Below, in pieces: positions 1 through 12,619 of a stretch of 64,000 bases of DNA; the stretch's first letter is position 1, and each line of letters begins with the position of its first letter. The notes beneath the pieces were generated by a model, which worked only from the letters and a program-made list of their open reading frames with translations, was not told the origin of the DNA and did not search any database. The stretch covers positions 164,833,270 to 164,897,269 of the forward strand of contig NC_089220.1 of the NCBI RefSeq assembly GCF_963924675.1, given 5' to 3'. The translations under genes were made by a program, and so were the position numbers. This DNA comes from Phocoena phocoena (Eukaryota; Chordata; Mammalia; Artiodactyla; Phocoenidae).

Positions 1-1965
1 ATTTGATTTTTGGCCTAAGCGGAACATAATGAGGAAGGAAAGAATCATGTGTGTTTGCGTGTGTGTACATGTGAAAACCATGCAAAAGATAAATTAAATG
101 ATTTGGAGGGATTATCTGCTGCTTTGGATTATCCACATCATTGCCCCCTCCAAGAGCGTTGATAATTGAAAGTTGCCTGTAGACTGATTGCTGACAGCTG
201 AAGGATCCATGTTGCCAAGGAAGCTATGGCTGTAAGCCAAATAGCAACCTGATTAATTATCCTTTTATTTGTGCTGTCCCAGCGCTCCATCCTCTTCCCT
301 CACCAGAGTGGTGTCCGGTTTCAGGAGCTTGGAAGAGAATAGCAAGCCCCCCCACAAATGAACAGCCCCTCTTTCCTGAGGCAGAAAGTACCATAGAGAG
401 GTTTCTCATCCCTCCTCAGGTCTTTTGCTCACTGCCCCACTTGCTGACTCTACCTAAGATAATAATTAAATCAAGGACCAATAATTAAATCATTGGTCCA
501 GTCACACTGGCTTTCCACATGGAGGATTTCAGCAAAATGCTCTCTGTTTTTCAATATGATGCATATGGAGGTTGCCCCAAATAGTACAACAGAGGCTCCA
601 AGATAAGAACAAGCTGCCATGGCTAAGAGACTAAACCTTGTCCCCAGTAGCTCTGTGCTGACTGGACTTAAGTAATTATCCTCAGGGTTTTAGCTTGGAG
701 TGATGCACAGAATTCTGACTGCTTTTTCTAAAACCAGTTTTAAACTGCTGGCTTTCACAAGGGTATTAAATAGGCATTGAACTTACGACTGCAGGGGAGA
801 GCATTGGTGGCAGGAGGGTATGGTCTCTGGTCTACACCACCTGCGGGAAGAGCCCGGCAACAGAGACGATCCCATGTGTGTTTCTCCACAGCCTGGGCTA
901 ATATCAGGGCTGAGGGGTACTTCTTACCACGGCAGTTTGTGGATTCCAAAGGCTTTCCCTGCCCATGACTCAGTCAGTGCCCTCAGCACAGAGTCCTCCA
1001 GTCCCTGAAAAGCCACTTTCTGATTTGTACTGGGCGTGCCCACCAGGGGCCAGCTCTATACTGGTCTGCTAGGGCTTTCCCTCCAGGGCTGGCCTCTGAG
1101 ATGTGTCAGCTTAACTCTGGGAAACAAGACCCAGGAAGAGGGTGGTTCTACCCAGCACCAGAGCCTTTCCTGGCCGACAGCTTTCCTTGTGATGAAGTCA
1201 GGTAGACCTCAATGGTGGTGATTATTTCACTGAGGACCAGTCTGATTTTGCATAGATTTTAAACAAATCTTTTAAGAGTAGGGTCCTATCCTGGGGGCAG
1301 CTGGAGAGGGACAGACTTCCTCTTAGAATGTGAGCTTTGAAGTGCACTCTGCCGGCTCTCTTGCTCTGGGCTTTTCAGGAACACAGTTGTACATTGATTT
1401 GGGAGTTTCTCCTAATGGGCTGGAAAACACAGCTTTCCTGTGGGGGGTGGCTCAGTGAAGCAGCTATTTTAAAAACCAGTGGAGGCCCACACAGAGACCC
1501 CCTCTAGTGAGGTCGTTCCAGACACTTCCTGAGGTCAATAAAAAGAAGCTGAGCCTGTGTTTCTTTTAGCGGAATAGACAAGTTCTCAGATACTTGGACA
1601 CTGATTCAGGCACAGATTTGTGCTTAAACCACATGAACAGATTACTCTGGTATCTGAGCCATATAGATAAGTTGATTTCACTATCTATACTTGTCTGTAT
1701 ATGTAACTTATTAGCTTGTCTTAATGCCTTTCTTCCAAAGAGCAATTTATTTAGCCTTTAGAAAACCCATTGATTTTTAAGTAATAATATCGTTTTATAA
1801 AATAACTTTAGCTTAGTCTAAAATTGTTTTGCTTCTCTGCACATTCCATAGATTTACTGGGGTAAACTGATCTTCTCTTTATCTGTTCACTAAATTACTT
1901 TATGACTTTACCTATTGCCCTAAGAATATTTGTTGATAAATATGGAGACCGTTTACATTTTCCTA
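1..1965. other. No gene recognised
   Basis: AT-leaning unique-looking sequence. The ORFs around 755-1221 are short, overlap on both strands and match nothing I know. Confidence 0.6.
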
Positions 1966-1969
1966 GTCA

Positions 1970-2350
1970 TCAAAGGAATGTAAACTAAAAGTCGAAGATA
2001 ATGATTTTCCCCCATCAAAGAGTCATCATAGCAAAGAAACTAATACTGCCACTTATTGCTGGTGTGACATCTATATCCCAACACAGAATTACTTTTAAAC
2101 AGGAGGGAAAGTTTTATGTACAAGTTACTCAGCACTACTCTACTTTATAATAATAAAAAAAAAAGTTGAAAACAATCTAAATATCTGATTAAAGGGGACT
2201 CATGGAATGACTGGCCATATTGCAATGAAAAATGGCTCTAATGAAGAATAGTGGAAATGTTTATGATATACAGCTAAATGAAAAAGCAGGCTATAACACA
2301 AAGTGTAGACAGCGGCAACTATGTTAAAAAAAAAAAAAACTATGTATAAA
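1970..2350 (+). repeat. Old L1M 3' UTR remnant
   Basis: Diverged sequence resembling the L1MC/L1ME 3' region: 'ggaatgtaaact', later 'atggaatgactgg', 'aatgaaaaagcaggct', ending in an A-run at 2324-2339. Sense orientation. Confidence 0.6.
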
Positions 2351-2384
2351 ATGTGTTTCTCTTTCACCTCCTTCCTTCACTGGC

Positions 2385-2600
2385 TGCTCAGGGCCTTCAG
2401 AAAAAGCCCTGAAATTTGCGGCAATTTTCAGCTGGGCCCAGCCTCACCTCTACTCCCACACTGCTCTGCTTCCTTCAGCCCAGCCTGCTCTCCAGTGCAT
2501 CCTGCCTCCAGGCCTTTGCATGTGCTGTTGTTCTCTTGCCCAGAAAGTGCTTCTCTCTTCCCCATCTCAGTGCATTCCCCAGTCCTCCTTGACAAGTGTT
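2385..2600 (+). repeat. L2 fragment
   Basis: Pyrimidine-rich sequence with the L2 hallmark 'caggcctttgcatgtgctg' followed by a 'cctccttgac' motif. The apparent 108-codon ORF here is repeat-derived. Confidence 0.6.
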
Positions 2601-2798
2601 TTCTGTGCTATACGTTGATTTTTTTAAGGTCTTGCCTTCTGCTCTAATTTCTCCTGTGCTTTCATTTTCTGCATATTTATCCAGGTACTTAAGAAGAGGA
2701 AAGCTTCTAGGAGGCATGTGATTTTTGTATCATATTTACTAAACATACCCTGAAGCACGTTTCATGAGCAAACCTAAGAGTTACAGATGCCCAGATCT

Positions 2799-3466
2799 CT
2801 CTCTCTCTCTCTCTTTTTTTTTTATTGGAGTATAGTTGATTTACAATGTTGTGTTAGTTTCAGGTATACAGCAAAGTGATTCAGTTATACATATACATAT
2901 ATCCATTCTTTTTCAGATTCTTTCCCATATAGGTTATTACAGATTAGTGAGTGGAGTTCCCTGTGCTATACAGTAGGTCCTTTTTGGTTATCTACTTTGT
3001 ATATAGTAGTGGGTGTATGTTGATCCCAAACTCCTAATTTATCCCTCTCCCCCACCTTTCCCCTTTGGTAACCGTAAGTTTGTTTTCCATGTCTGTGAGT
3101 CTGTTTCTGTTTTGTAAATAAGTTCATTTGTATCATTTTTTGGATCCCACATATAAGTGATATCATATGATATTTGTCTTTCTGTCTGACTTTCTTCACT
3201 TAGTATGATAATCTCTAGGTCCATCCATGTTGCTGCAAATGGCATTATTTCATTCTTTTTATGGCTGAGTAGTATTCCATTGTAGATACGTACCACATCT
3301 TCTTTATCCATTCATCTGTCGATGGACGTTTAGGTTATTTCCATGTCTTGGCTATTGTGAATAGTGCTGCTGTGAACATAGGGAGGCACATATCTTTTTG
3401 AATTATGGTTTTCTCCAGATATATTCCCAGGAGTGGGATTGCAGGATCATATGGTAGCTCTGTTTT
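2799..3466 (-). mobile_element. 5'-truncated L1 (3' end), antisense
   Basis: Reverse complement of an artiodactyl/cetacean L1 3' end: T-run tail at the left, 3' UTR, then the ORF2 C-terminus (readable pieces such as KNEIMPFAATWMDLEIIILS). It is flanked by a 15-bp direct repeat, cagat(g/a)cccagatct, at 2784-2798 and 3467-3481 (one mismatch), showing target-primed insertion. Confidence 0.9.
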
Positions 3467-3481
3467 CAGATACCCAGATCT

Positions 3482-5552
3482 GTTGCTGCAGGTCCCAGGG
3501 GAACTTGCAATCAGTGCTCGGTGATCCAGCCAAAAGTGGAATAAAGTTGTGTCTGAAAAGTCTTAACTCATGTTGCATGACAAACTCATATTTGCGACTT
3601 AGATGCGCTGGTAGTAGCAGAAACAGCGATCATGTGAGGAAAGGGACTTGGAAGCCATGCAGCCCATGATAAGCGTGCACTTGGGACATTGCCCCGGTCT
3701 CCCAAGCTCTGCCCTGGGCCTGGTGCTCAGTGTTTATCCCCACCGGGACCCTGGCTCATATTGAACAGACAAGTCCAAGGTTGGTGGGAAGGAACGTATA
3801 GCAAGTATCTATCCGTCACTCAAGATAACACGTAATAAAAATCAAATGCTATATAAATCTTTCATGATTAGACACATACAGGTCAGGAGCCAGGGCAGGA
3901 TGCATAATGGCAACTACAGAACATCCCTCAATATTCTTTCTGATGATACAAAATCAGTTCACATCAAATACACTTAAAATAACCAATTCACCCAATATTA
4001 TTTGATATGGCTAACAAGAGCTGAAACTGAATCTTAATGTGGTTCATGAGTATATTCAGCAGTTTCCTAAAACCGTTTGTATAATCACAGTGCTTTACTG
4101 TTGAAATTACCAGGTTTTGTGATACAAGTATATCAGATTCATAATTAAAATGCTGTTGTCTATTAATGCCGCCACAGCATTTCCCCAAGTAGACACTTAA
4201 AAAAAAATCCTACACACTTTCAAAGATGAATGAACTCCTCTTCTAGGAGAGATCCCTCCCTACATATGCTTTATTTATTAATATGACCAATCTAGAGAAG
4301 AATAAAGTATTAAGAGAATGAGCACTAATGAGGCCTAGAGCACAAAATTAAAAATAGCCATCACTTTGCCTAAACTGTGAAATAGTCCCTCCAGACTTCC
4401 CACCTCCTCCGTGGTTTGACCGTGGTATTGATTCTAAGGCTCATCCAACAATGTGGTCCGAGTCATCATAGAAAAAATATAAAGCTATAATGAAAGTTTT
4501 TTTTACAGAAGGTTCCAGTATGGTCAGACTAGCTTATCTTATGCCCTACTCCGTGGTTTAGGGGTGGATGGGGAGTCTGGTCCCCACCTGCTCCCCACAG
4601 GGCTCTGGGACCGGAGAGGATTTCCACACGTTTGCCATAACTGGCCAAGCACAGAGGAGGCAGCTGGCAAGCAAGAGTGCGGCAGGAGTGGACCTGGGTT
4701 TAGAGGGCAGTGGAAAAGCGCTGGGGAATACTCTGCCCTCCACTGACTAGGCGGCCAGAAATCTAAAAAGGACTTTGGGGTATACTGCTCTTGGAAAGCA
4801 ACAGTGCATTTTCCCCAGGAAGCTAAGCGTTGGTGCCTAGGGGCTCCCAGCCTAAAAAAAACAACAACAGATTTTTGGGTTTCCGGCAAACCAGGCATCG
4901 CCCTTAAAGGCTCATCATATTCTCACATCCTTGTATAACCTGTTTTGCCCCCTCTGGTTTAATTTTCGTGAAAATCTGTAAAATGAAATTGACTAGAGCA
5001 GAGGCATCCAGGCTTTTACCACCAAGTACTCTTTTTAGTATCCTCAATCACAGAAAAAAAGAAGTAATCATTAATCGGTTTTCCACCTTTTAGGTTCAGA
5101 GCACCTGATCAGCAGGCAGAACAAATATTATCCCAAATCACTGATGTTGTTCTAGCCAAACGCCATGGCTCATGGCATTTTAATCAGACACGGGGTTCTT
5201 ACAGCAGGTCCATGTTGAAGGCTGTTGGACTTTGGGAGATATTTTTAAAAGTCTGAGGATTCCTTTCAGTGTCATGAAGGCTCTCAACAAGCTGGGGCCT
5301 GGTGTGTTGGAGAGGAGAAAACCTGGGACGCAGAGAGCCCGGAGCAGGCCGATGCAGATGCTGCTGGGGCTGAGGACTTTACACGCTTCCGGTGGCCTCG
5401 GTGGAGCTGGAAGGCGGAAGTTCACACAGTGCAGAGCAGGTCTGTTTCCAGGGTCAGGGGGAGCTCTCCAAGAGCAAGCGAGGTGCTCCAGGGACACAAA
5501 GGTTAAAAAGCAACAACACAGATAGATATTTTGAAAGCTTTCCGAAAAGCTT
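3482..5552. other. No gene recognised
   Basis: Mostly unique sequence. ORFs at 3433-3669 and 4539-4898 overlap other frames and have no recognisable family. Confidence 0.55.
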
Positions 5553-5620
5553 AAAAAAGAAGGAGGAGGAGAAGAAGGAGGAGATGGAGAAGAAGAAGAA
5601 GGAAAGAAAGAAAGAAAGAC
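5553..5620 (+). repeat. GA-rich low-complexity tract
   Basis: Purine-only run of gaa/gga/aaag units. It encodes artefactual Lys/Glu-rich ORFs. Confidence 0.9.
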
Positions 5621-5714
5621 CCCAAGGAGAGACTATATAATCAAGTGTGCCCTTCAGAACACAGGTGACAGACATGGTTTAAATTTCCCCATTCCCACTG
5701 GGGAAATCAGCGTT

Positions 5715-6125
5715 GTTGAGCAGCTGCCATGTGCCAGGCACTGTGCTGGGTGCTTTATGGGGCTGGGTTTTTCCAATAGCATAGTGGGGGTCACACACAC
5801 CATTCTCTAGCCTGTGCCCCTGGACTCACGGCTGAATGCCCGCAGGAAGGGCACTGTCACCTGAACAACCACCACGGCAGCATCAGCTACAGCAACATGG
5901 ACGGAAACAGGTAATGTTACTGAGAGCTTGACCAAGATCAGGTACAGGATTAGCTTTCTACATGGATCAATTAGTTCAGCCCTGAGGACATCCCGATTAC
6001 AGAGGCACTACTATGATAATCCCCAATTTACAGCTGGAAAAACCGAGACTCAGTGACTTCACAAAGAGACCACAAAGAGAGAGAGAGGGCTATCTGGGAC
6101 CCAAATCCCAAGTCTGTCTGGCTTC
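5715..6125 (+). repeat. MIR fragments
   Basis: 'catgtgccaggcactgtgct' at about 5728, then after a gap a 'ccccaatttacag' / 'gagactcagtgac' segment near 6020-6060, as in the MIR consensus order. Confidence 0.6.
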
Positions 6126-6129
6126 AGAG

Positions 6130-7080
6130 CCCTTGCTTATAATAATTAGAGTGGATGATAAGAGGGATAAAAATGAAGAGCTGCTTCACTAAAGTTTCCA
6201 CAGAACCCAGAGAGCAAAAAAAAAAACAGTGTCAGCGGCCATGGAGGTGGAGGCACACTTAAAACAGAGCCTCAGGGAGCCACGTGTGGACTGAGCTGGC
6301 CCTGCAGCTCCCAGCATCCACCATGCCCAGCCATGCATGACAGCCTGCTGTGAGGGCAGAAGAGAAGGAAAATTGTACGACTGACGCGGGAACCAAGAGA
6401 GAGAACTTCCACTTTCCCCAGCCATCCCTCCCCCATCCCCAAGTCCTGGAAGTGTTTGGGAGGATTCTGGGGGTCTGAGGGGAGGGCTGGGGGCCCTGCT
6501 GAGTGAGTGATACTGTGTTTTGAAACATAGGAGATTTCGACTGTTGACTGGACACTGTTTTTACTCCCGAACTGGTGGGCCTGGGAAGTCAGTCCTGCAT
6601 TTACAGAGAGTGAATAGTTTGTTTGGCTGGTGGGTCTTGTATCTTTTTCACATCTACATAGGTATTTTCTGTGTTGGAGCTCAAGCTTCTTTCATGCAAA
6701 GACTACCCCTTCTTTGTACAGGATTTTGCAAAGTGTTGCATGAATTTCAACGTTTTGTCTGTTTTCTATCGTGATGGCAAATATGACTGAGAAAGGAATC
6801 TTCTTCACAAAGCTTGTTAGTTCCAGATGACCCTCTCCTTAACAAATCCTTGGTATATTTTTCCTAGAAATGAGGGAGGTGTTCCACTGCTATTTTTAAA
6901 TAATTGGGTTGAGTATGTTCGCAGTGTGTTAGTTCTTTTGTCTAATATGGACACATCTTAGATTTAGTGGGCTTGAGCCCCATCTAGCCCATTATTTGCC
7001 ATTTGACTGCCTGGCCATCAAGCAGATTGCTTTATGATCTGATTGGATTGTTATAGACTTAACCCAAGTAGCAAGAGGAG
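6130..7080. other. No gene recognised
   Basis: Unique-looking sequence; the short ORFs (e.g. 6520-6774) have no recognisable family. Confidence 0.5.
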
Positions 7081-7084
7081 ACCG

Positions 7085-7320
7085 AAAGATGACGGCTCTC
7101 AACAGGCTCTCGTGTCACTGCTCTAGGACTTACAGTGGATCCCTATTGCCCTTTGGATCCACCGGAGACTTTGGTCCTCACTCTCCCTCACGCAGGCTCC
7201 CCTGCCGTGTGTACTACATTTCATGCCTCAGCCCCTCTCTGCTCTGGGGCCTCTGCCCCATGGGGAGCTCTCAGGGGAATGTGTCTCCCTTCTCACAGCC
7301 AGCAAGCTGCGGTAACTAAA
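7085..7320 (+). repeat. L2-like fragment
   Basis: Pyrimidine-rich L2-type 3' region containing 'atttcatgcctcagcccc' and 'ctctgctctggggcctctg'. Moderately diverged. Confidence 0.45.
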
Positions 7321-7564
7321 TGAAGACATGCTCAATCAATTTGTAATTAACATACCATTCAAAGGCCTGACAAGCATCACACATTCTGAAAACCAAAGAC
7401 GGGATTGGGAAGGACTGTTTTCAAGAGTGAAAAGAAAAAAAAAGGCTTTAAATAAGGACTGTTTACATTTGTCAGCATTTCTACCTGAAATAATAATTTT
7501 TAAAAAACGGAGAACAGAAGCAACCTCTTGGAAAAACAGCCTGTTCAAAACCACAGAGCTATAT

Positions 7565-7629
7565 TAAAATACACACCAGAAAAAAATAAATAAATAAAAA
7601 ATAAAAAAATAAAATAAAATACACACCAG
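7565..7629 (+). mobile_element. A-tail-only retroinsertion with target-site duplication
   Basis: A 35-bp A-rich core (7580-7614) lies between two identical 15-bp copies of taaaatacacaccag (7565-7579 and 7615-7629). No SINE or LINE body is present. This fits insertion of only a poly(A)/(AAAT)n tail by L1 machinery. Confidence 0.7.
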
Positions 7630-8137
7630 CACAGACGTTCTATCGCTTTAAAAATGTTTTGAATGCCTGATGCCAAGCAGGATGCTGGGGGTTTCTTGCA
7701 GCCAGCACCAAGTGTTGAGGAAACATCAAAAAACAAAAAACAAACCCTCCATGTTGACTCAGCCAAAATAAACATTTCATTACTCCCATAATAAAGATGA
7801 CTTCTCGATTGAGTAGATGAAATTCCAGTTAGCTGGCTTTCCAGGTTGTCTGTGTAGGCAGTTTTTAGAGACACAGCATAATAACATGCATGATAAAGTA
7901 TTGAATTCGATTGGCTAGAGGGAGATTGAAGGAGAAAGACAGCACTGTGAGTGAGTGTGATAGGCCCGAGCAGGGAATTTGATGGATGCTTTAATCCATC
8001 CAGGACTAGTGTGCCCTGTACTGGGTGCTTTACTAACAGTGCCCAGAAACTTAAAAATAAACGAATTGTTGAAAATGTGAGGAGACTCTTTCCAAGGAAC
8101 ATGCTAAAAATCTCAGGGTGGTTTTTGGAATTTTTAA

Positions 8138-8260
8138 GAAAGAAGGAGAGAGAGAGAGAGAGGAGGAAGGCAGGAAGGCAGGAAGGCAGGAAGGAAGGAA
8201 GGGAGGGAGGGAGGGAGGGAGGAAGGAAATAGGGAAGGAGAGAGGAAGAAAAAGGGGAAA
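8138..8260 (+). repeat. Compound GA/GGAA/GGGA microsatellite
   Basis: (GA)n followed by ggcaggaa repeats, (GGAA)n, (GGGA)n and degenerate purine sequence. Ambiguous ORFs on both strands derive from it. Confidence 0.95.
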
Positions 8261-8324
8261 AAACAATGATTTAAGTGGCTTTGTAATTCCCCCCCATTCT
8301 CATGAGTAGCAATCACCCATACAT

Positions 8325-8460
8325 TCTTCAGGGCTTTCCCTCATATTTTATCTTGTTTCATTCCCATCACAACCTTGAGGGAACCATTTTTTTAGCAGGG
8401 AAATGAGCACACAGAGGTTATATGACTTGCCCACGTTGATGCAGCCAACAGATTGAGGAG
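8325..8460 (+). repeat. MIR fragment
   Basis: MIR-like order: 'ttcattcccatcacaacctt', 'gggaaatgagcacacagagg', then 'tgacttgcccacg'. Confidence 0.6.
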
Positions 8461-9532
8461 TGGGAACCATGATCAATCTCTCCAACAAGCAAAGCCAAGA
8501 GGGCCCATTCTGTATTGTAGAATGAACCCTCCTGCCCCTTGCCTGGTGTCCCTCTGTCCTTGTGTTGCTGTTCAGGTCACATATGGAATGAGTTAGAGAA
8601 AGTCTTCTGAGGGCAGGGCCATGCACTTAATGATGACCATAGATCCTGACCACATGATGGTTTCCTTGTGATTCTACAAGTGCCTAGTGTGCCTCTATGG
8701 AAACAGAATCCCTTGTGCAGGAAGTTGGGCTTGGGCTTGGATTCTTATTGACCCAGTTGCACATGTTGGGAAAGGGCATAAAAGGAAAGGAACTGATGTT
8801 CACTGATGGTCTCTTTTCCTATGGAGAACTCATTGCTTTCAACCAGTGGCCCTCACCTGAACTACTCCACATGAAGTCCAGTTGACAGAGTGAGAATTCA
8901 GGTGGTTTCTTCCAAGAGTCTGCACCAGAGGCTCCTCAATCCCCTAATTTTCTGGGCTCAAAACTCTGTTGGCCTCTATACCCCTCAATCCCTTATGGCA
9001 GGTGGGGGATGGAGACTCTTAGAGGATATGGGGGTGGCTAGGAGGGGTCTTTGGAATGGGTTTCTCTCTCCAATACTCAGATCATCCCCTGGAGAAAACC
9101 TGCTGCCATTTTGACTCTGCAATCATTGAATGTGGTGAAAAGTTGCCATAGCAACATGATTTCTGCATCAGATTGACATAAATTCATGCTTGCCTGGTGT
9201 GAAAAGAAAAATTGAGCATTCAATCTCCACCAGAGTACTTATACATAGGAGCAGATAGAAGCTACAAATCCTGACTTTATTATTATTATTTTTAAAAAAT
9301 TTAGTATGGGTTTGAACATATGCAAAAGTAGAGGCAAATCTAACAAAGCTTCACGTGTCTATTGCCATCTTTAATAACCATCAACATATGGCCAATCTTG
9401 TTTCATTTCTACCCTCCCTCCTTCTCCAGACCTCACCCACTGCCTTATTGTTAAACAAATCCCTACAAATCCCAAATCATGTCATTTCATTCACTAATAC
9501 CTCTATATGAATCTCTAAAAGGTAAGGACCCT

Positions 9533-9647
9533 TTTTTTTTGGCCACACCATGTGACATGTGGGATCTTAGTTCCCCAACCAGGGTCAAACCCGTGCCCCC
9601 TGCAGTGGAAGTGCGGATTCTTAACCATTTGCCCGCCAGGGAAGTCC
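9533..9647 (-). mobile_element. CHR-type SINE, short copy
   Basis: tRNA-derived SINE in antisense: T-run at left, 'ggccacaccatg', and the tRNA head reversed at right ('gcccgccagggaagtcc'). Flanked by aggaccct at 9525-9532 and 9648-9655. Confidence 0.85.
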
Positions 9648-9799
9648 AGGACCCTCTTTTTAACAAATGATTCTCACAAGAGTAATAAGTAAAAGATAAA
9701 AATAAAGGAAGATTTCAGAACACAAATTCTGCCTTTCTCCCAAACTAAATTATTTAAACTGCATCTATTCCCTTTTATTAATATCTCTACTTCAGACAC

Positions 9800-9970
9800 T
9801 ATTTATTTTTTGGCTTAAAGTATAATAGCACTTTGTAGCAGGCAGCGTTCCAAGTACTTTACAAGAATGACCTCATTTAATCCTACCCTGTGAGGTAGAT
9901 AATATTATCCCATTTTGCAGATGAGGAAAATGAGGCACAGAGAAGGCTTAGTAACTTGGCCAATATCAAA
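9800..9970 (+). repeat. MIR
   Basis: Well preserved: 'cctcatttaatcctaccctg', 'gaggtagataatattatccc', 'cagatgaggaaaatgaggc', 'acagagaaggcttagtaac'. Confidence 0.85.
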
Positions 9971-10147
9971 CACTCAGAATAAGTAAATGACCAAATACAT
10001 TGTTTTTGGTTCCTCACCCAGGCTAATCTTACCGTTGAAAAGCCTGCATGTTTAGCTTACAGTTTGCAGCTTGTCCAGTGCCTGCTTTCCTGTGCTTTGC
10101 ACTTCCGTACCTACTCTTAAGACTTGACATTGAAACCTTACCGAGCA

Positions 10148-10368
10148 TTGGGATTGACATATACACACTACTATATATAATATAGATAAGTAATAAGGAC
10201 CTACTGTACAGCATAGGGAACTCAATACTCAGTAATGGCCTGTATGGGAAAAGAACCTAAAAAAGAATGGATATATGTATATGTATAACTGCTTCACTTT
10301 GCTGTACACCTGAAACTAACACAACATTGTAAATCAACCCTACTCCAATAAAAATTTAAAAAAAAAAA
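10148..10368 (+). mobile_element. L1 3' end, sense, strongly truncated
   Basis: Contains the terminal L1 motifs 'attgacatatacacactac', 'gctgtacacctgaaactaac', 'actccaataaaaattt' and an A-tail. Flanking direct repeat cttac(c/t)gagca at 10137-10147 and 10369-10379. Confidence 0.9.
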
Positions 10369-10599
10369 CTTACTGAGCAGAAACAGATCACTGATGACCA
10401 CCTATCTTTATGCCCACAACGTATATTTTCAACTGTGACATATCTTCTATTAAATCCTGAGCAATATCCTTCAGTAGAAACTTTTGGAAGGTTTTATCCT
10501 TGAGAAGCAGAGCAGTGAGGCAGCCACCATGCTGGGTGATGTCACTCAATCACTTATTGGCTGTCCTCCGGAGGGTGAGTTGCTGAACTCAGCTCCTGG

Positions 10600-10790
10600 C
10601 ACGTACCCTTGCCCTGTCAAAACCTTCCCACCTTGTATTGCAGCCATCTTCTTGCTACTAGTCTGTTTTCTCAGAGGCTTCTTGAGGGCAGGAGCCAATC
10701 TGCCATAAGTTGGTTTGGCTGTTTGTTCTTTTCTGTGTCTGAGCATCGAAGCTGGCACATAGTTAAGTACTCAATAAATGAGTTTTTCTG
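10600..10790 (+). repeat. L2 3' end
   Basis: L2-like terminal segment: 'cttcttgagggcaggagcc', 'gctggcacatagttaagtac', 'tcaataaatgag'. Confidence 0.7.
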
Positions 10791-10799
10791 GACATTATG

Positions 10800-11748
10800 A
10801 TTCTCTGAGTTCTTTTAATTTTTCTTTCAAGTCAAGCAAATAGTGATGTATCTGGCGGTGACTGAAATTCAAAATAGATAAAAGCAGCCACATAATTCAG
10901 AGAAAATACAGATTTTTAAACTGAGGAGAAAGATGTTCCTGTCTGATTTTCCACTATGTCTGCCAACATTGATGTTATTCTATATACAATTTTCCAGTGC
11001 CTTTGTAGACATAGTCTTTGGAGTTTATCTTGGGAAAAAAAATAGCAGTATATTATCTGAAGTTTAACATTTAATATTTTAAGATTTAAGATTCTTAAGT
11101 TGAATTGCCACTACTAATAGTTATTTTAGGTTTCTAAGAGAAAGGCAAATATATAGAACAAGAACCGAAAAGGTACAATTAAAGTCAATATTAATAGAAT
11201 GTACAGGCCTTTCCAAGTTATCCCCAAATACTTGCTTCACACTTAATAATACAGTAAAAAGATCATGCAAATTTTCCGAGACTGTTCTGGTTTCAAATAT
11301 TTGCCCTATTGCTCTCATGTGTATTTACCAGATCAGATACCAGGCTTTGGTTTGGAAAACACAATTACCGTACACAATGGACTAATAACAATATTAAAGT
11401 TGTGCATTGACTCAGCACTCCCCCTTCTTACACAAGCTTGTGCTTCTTTCTGTATTTTATTCCAGGTGACAGCAAGTATTGAAAGTATGTCATGTGATAT
11501 TGCTGGGATTATACTGAACATGGTTGTTTTTTAAAGGTAGCTGTGTAGCTTATATACTTCAAGCTGTTTCCTGAGAAATAGAAATAATCCTAGGCAAGCA
11601 CTTAGGTGAAAACTCAGAAGTCTGGTAATTTGCTCTGCACTTTTTTGCTTAATATAAAACCAGAAAGCAATTGAACATTTAACATATATGTCACCCATCA
11701 CCTAGTTTCTGCATTTTTGTCAAGAAAGATTCTATAAATGGTATTCTT
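10800..11748. other. No gene recognised
   Basis: AT-rich unique sequence. ORFs at 11121-11318 and 11265-11534 have no recognisable family. Confidence 0.5.
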
Positions 11749-12565
11749 CCTAACTTTTTAAAATTTATTTTATTGAAGTATAGTTGATTTACAGTGTGTT
11801 AATTTCTGCTCTGCAGCAAAGTGATTCAGTTGTACATATACATATTCTTTTCCATTATGGTTTATCACAGCATATTGAATATAGTTCCCTGTGCTATACA
11901 GTAGGACCTTGTTGTTTATCCATTATATATATAATAGTTTCCATCTACTAATCCCATACTCCCAGTCCGTCCCTCCCTCACCCCCCCCTTGGTAACCACA
12001 AGTCTGTTCTTTGTCTGTTTTTGTTTCACAGATAAGTTCATTTGTATCATAGTTTAGATTCCACATATAAGTGATATCATATGGTATTTGTCTTTCTCTT
12101 TCTGACTTACTTCACTTAGTGTGATAATCTCTAGGTCCATCCATGTTGCTGCAAATGGCATTATTTCATTCTTTTTTATGGCTGAGTAGTATTCCATTGT
12201 ATATATGTACCACATCTTCTTTATCCATTCGTCTGTCGATGGACATTTAGGTCGTTTCCATGTCTTGGCTATTGTGAATAGTGCTGCTGTGAACATAGGG
12301 GTGCACGTATCTTTTCAAATTATAGTTTTCTCCAGATATATGCCCAGGAGTGGGATTGCAGAATCATATGGCAACTCTAGTTTTAGTTTTTTGAGGAACC
12401 TTCATAATGTTTTCCATGGTGGCTGCACCAGTTTACATTCTCACCAACAGTGTAGGAGGGTCCTCTTTTCTCCACACCCTCTCCAGCATTTGTTATTTGT
12501 GGACTTTTTAATGATGGCCATCCTGACCAGTGTGGGGTGGTACCTCATTGTAGTTTTGATCTGCA
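11749..12565 (-). mobile_element. 5'-truncated L1 (3' end), antisense
   Basis: L1 3' UTR and ORF2 C-terminus in reverse (minus-strand pieces such as [18 protein letters not shown], residues typical of the ORF2 tail). Flanked by a perfect 16-bp direct repeat, tataaatggtattctt, at 11733-11748 and 12566-12581. Confidence 0.95.
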
Positions 12566-12591
12566 TATAAATGGTATTCTTGCTACTGGGA

Positions 12592-12617
12592 GGTGTGTGT
12601 GTGCGTGTGTGTGTGTA
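12592..12617 (+). repeat. (TG)n microsatellite
   Basis: Alternating gt with one interrupting c. Confidence 0.9.
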
Positions 12618-12619
12618 GC

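Noticed and set aside
5392..5675. Lys/Glu-rich and Phe/Ser-rich ORFs on opposite strands
   Set aside because: They are translations of a GA-rich low-complexity tract.
8051..8316. Overlapping ORFs of repeated Gly-Arg-Lys or Leu-Pro-Ser units
   Set aside because: Product of the GGAA/GGGA microsatellite.
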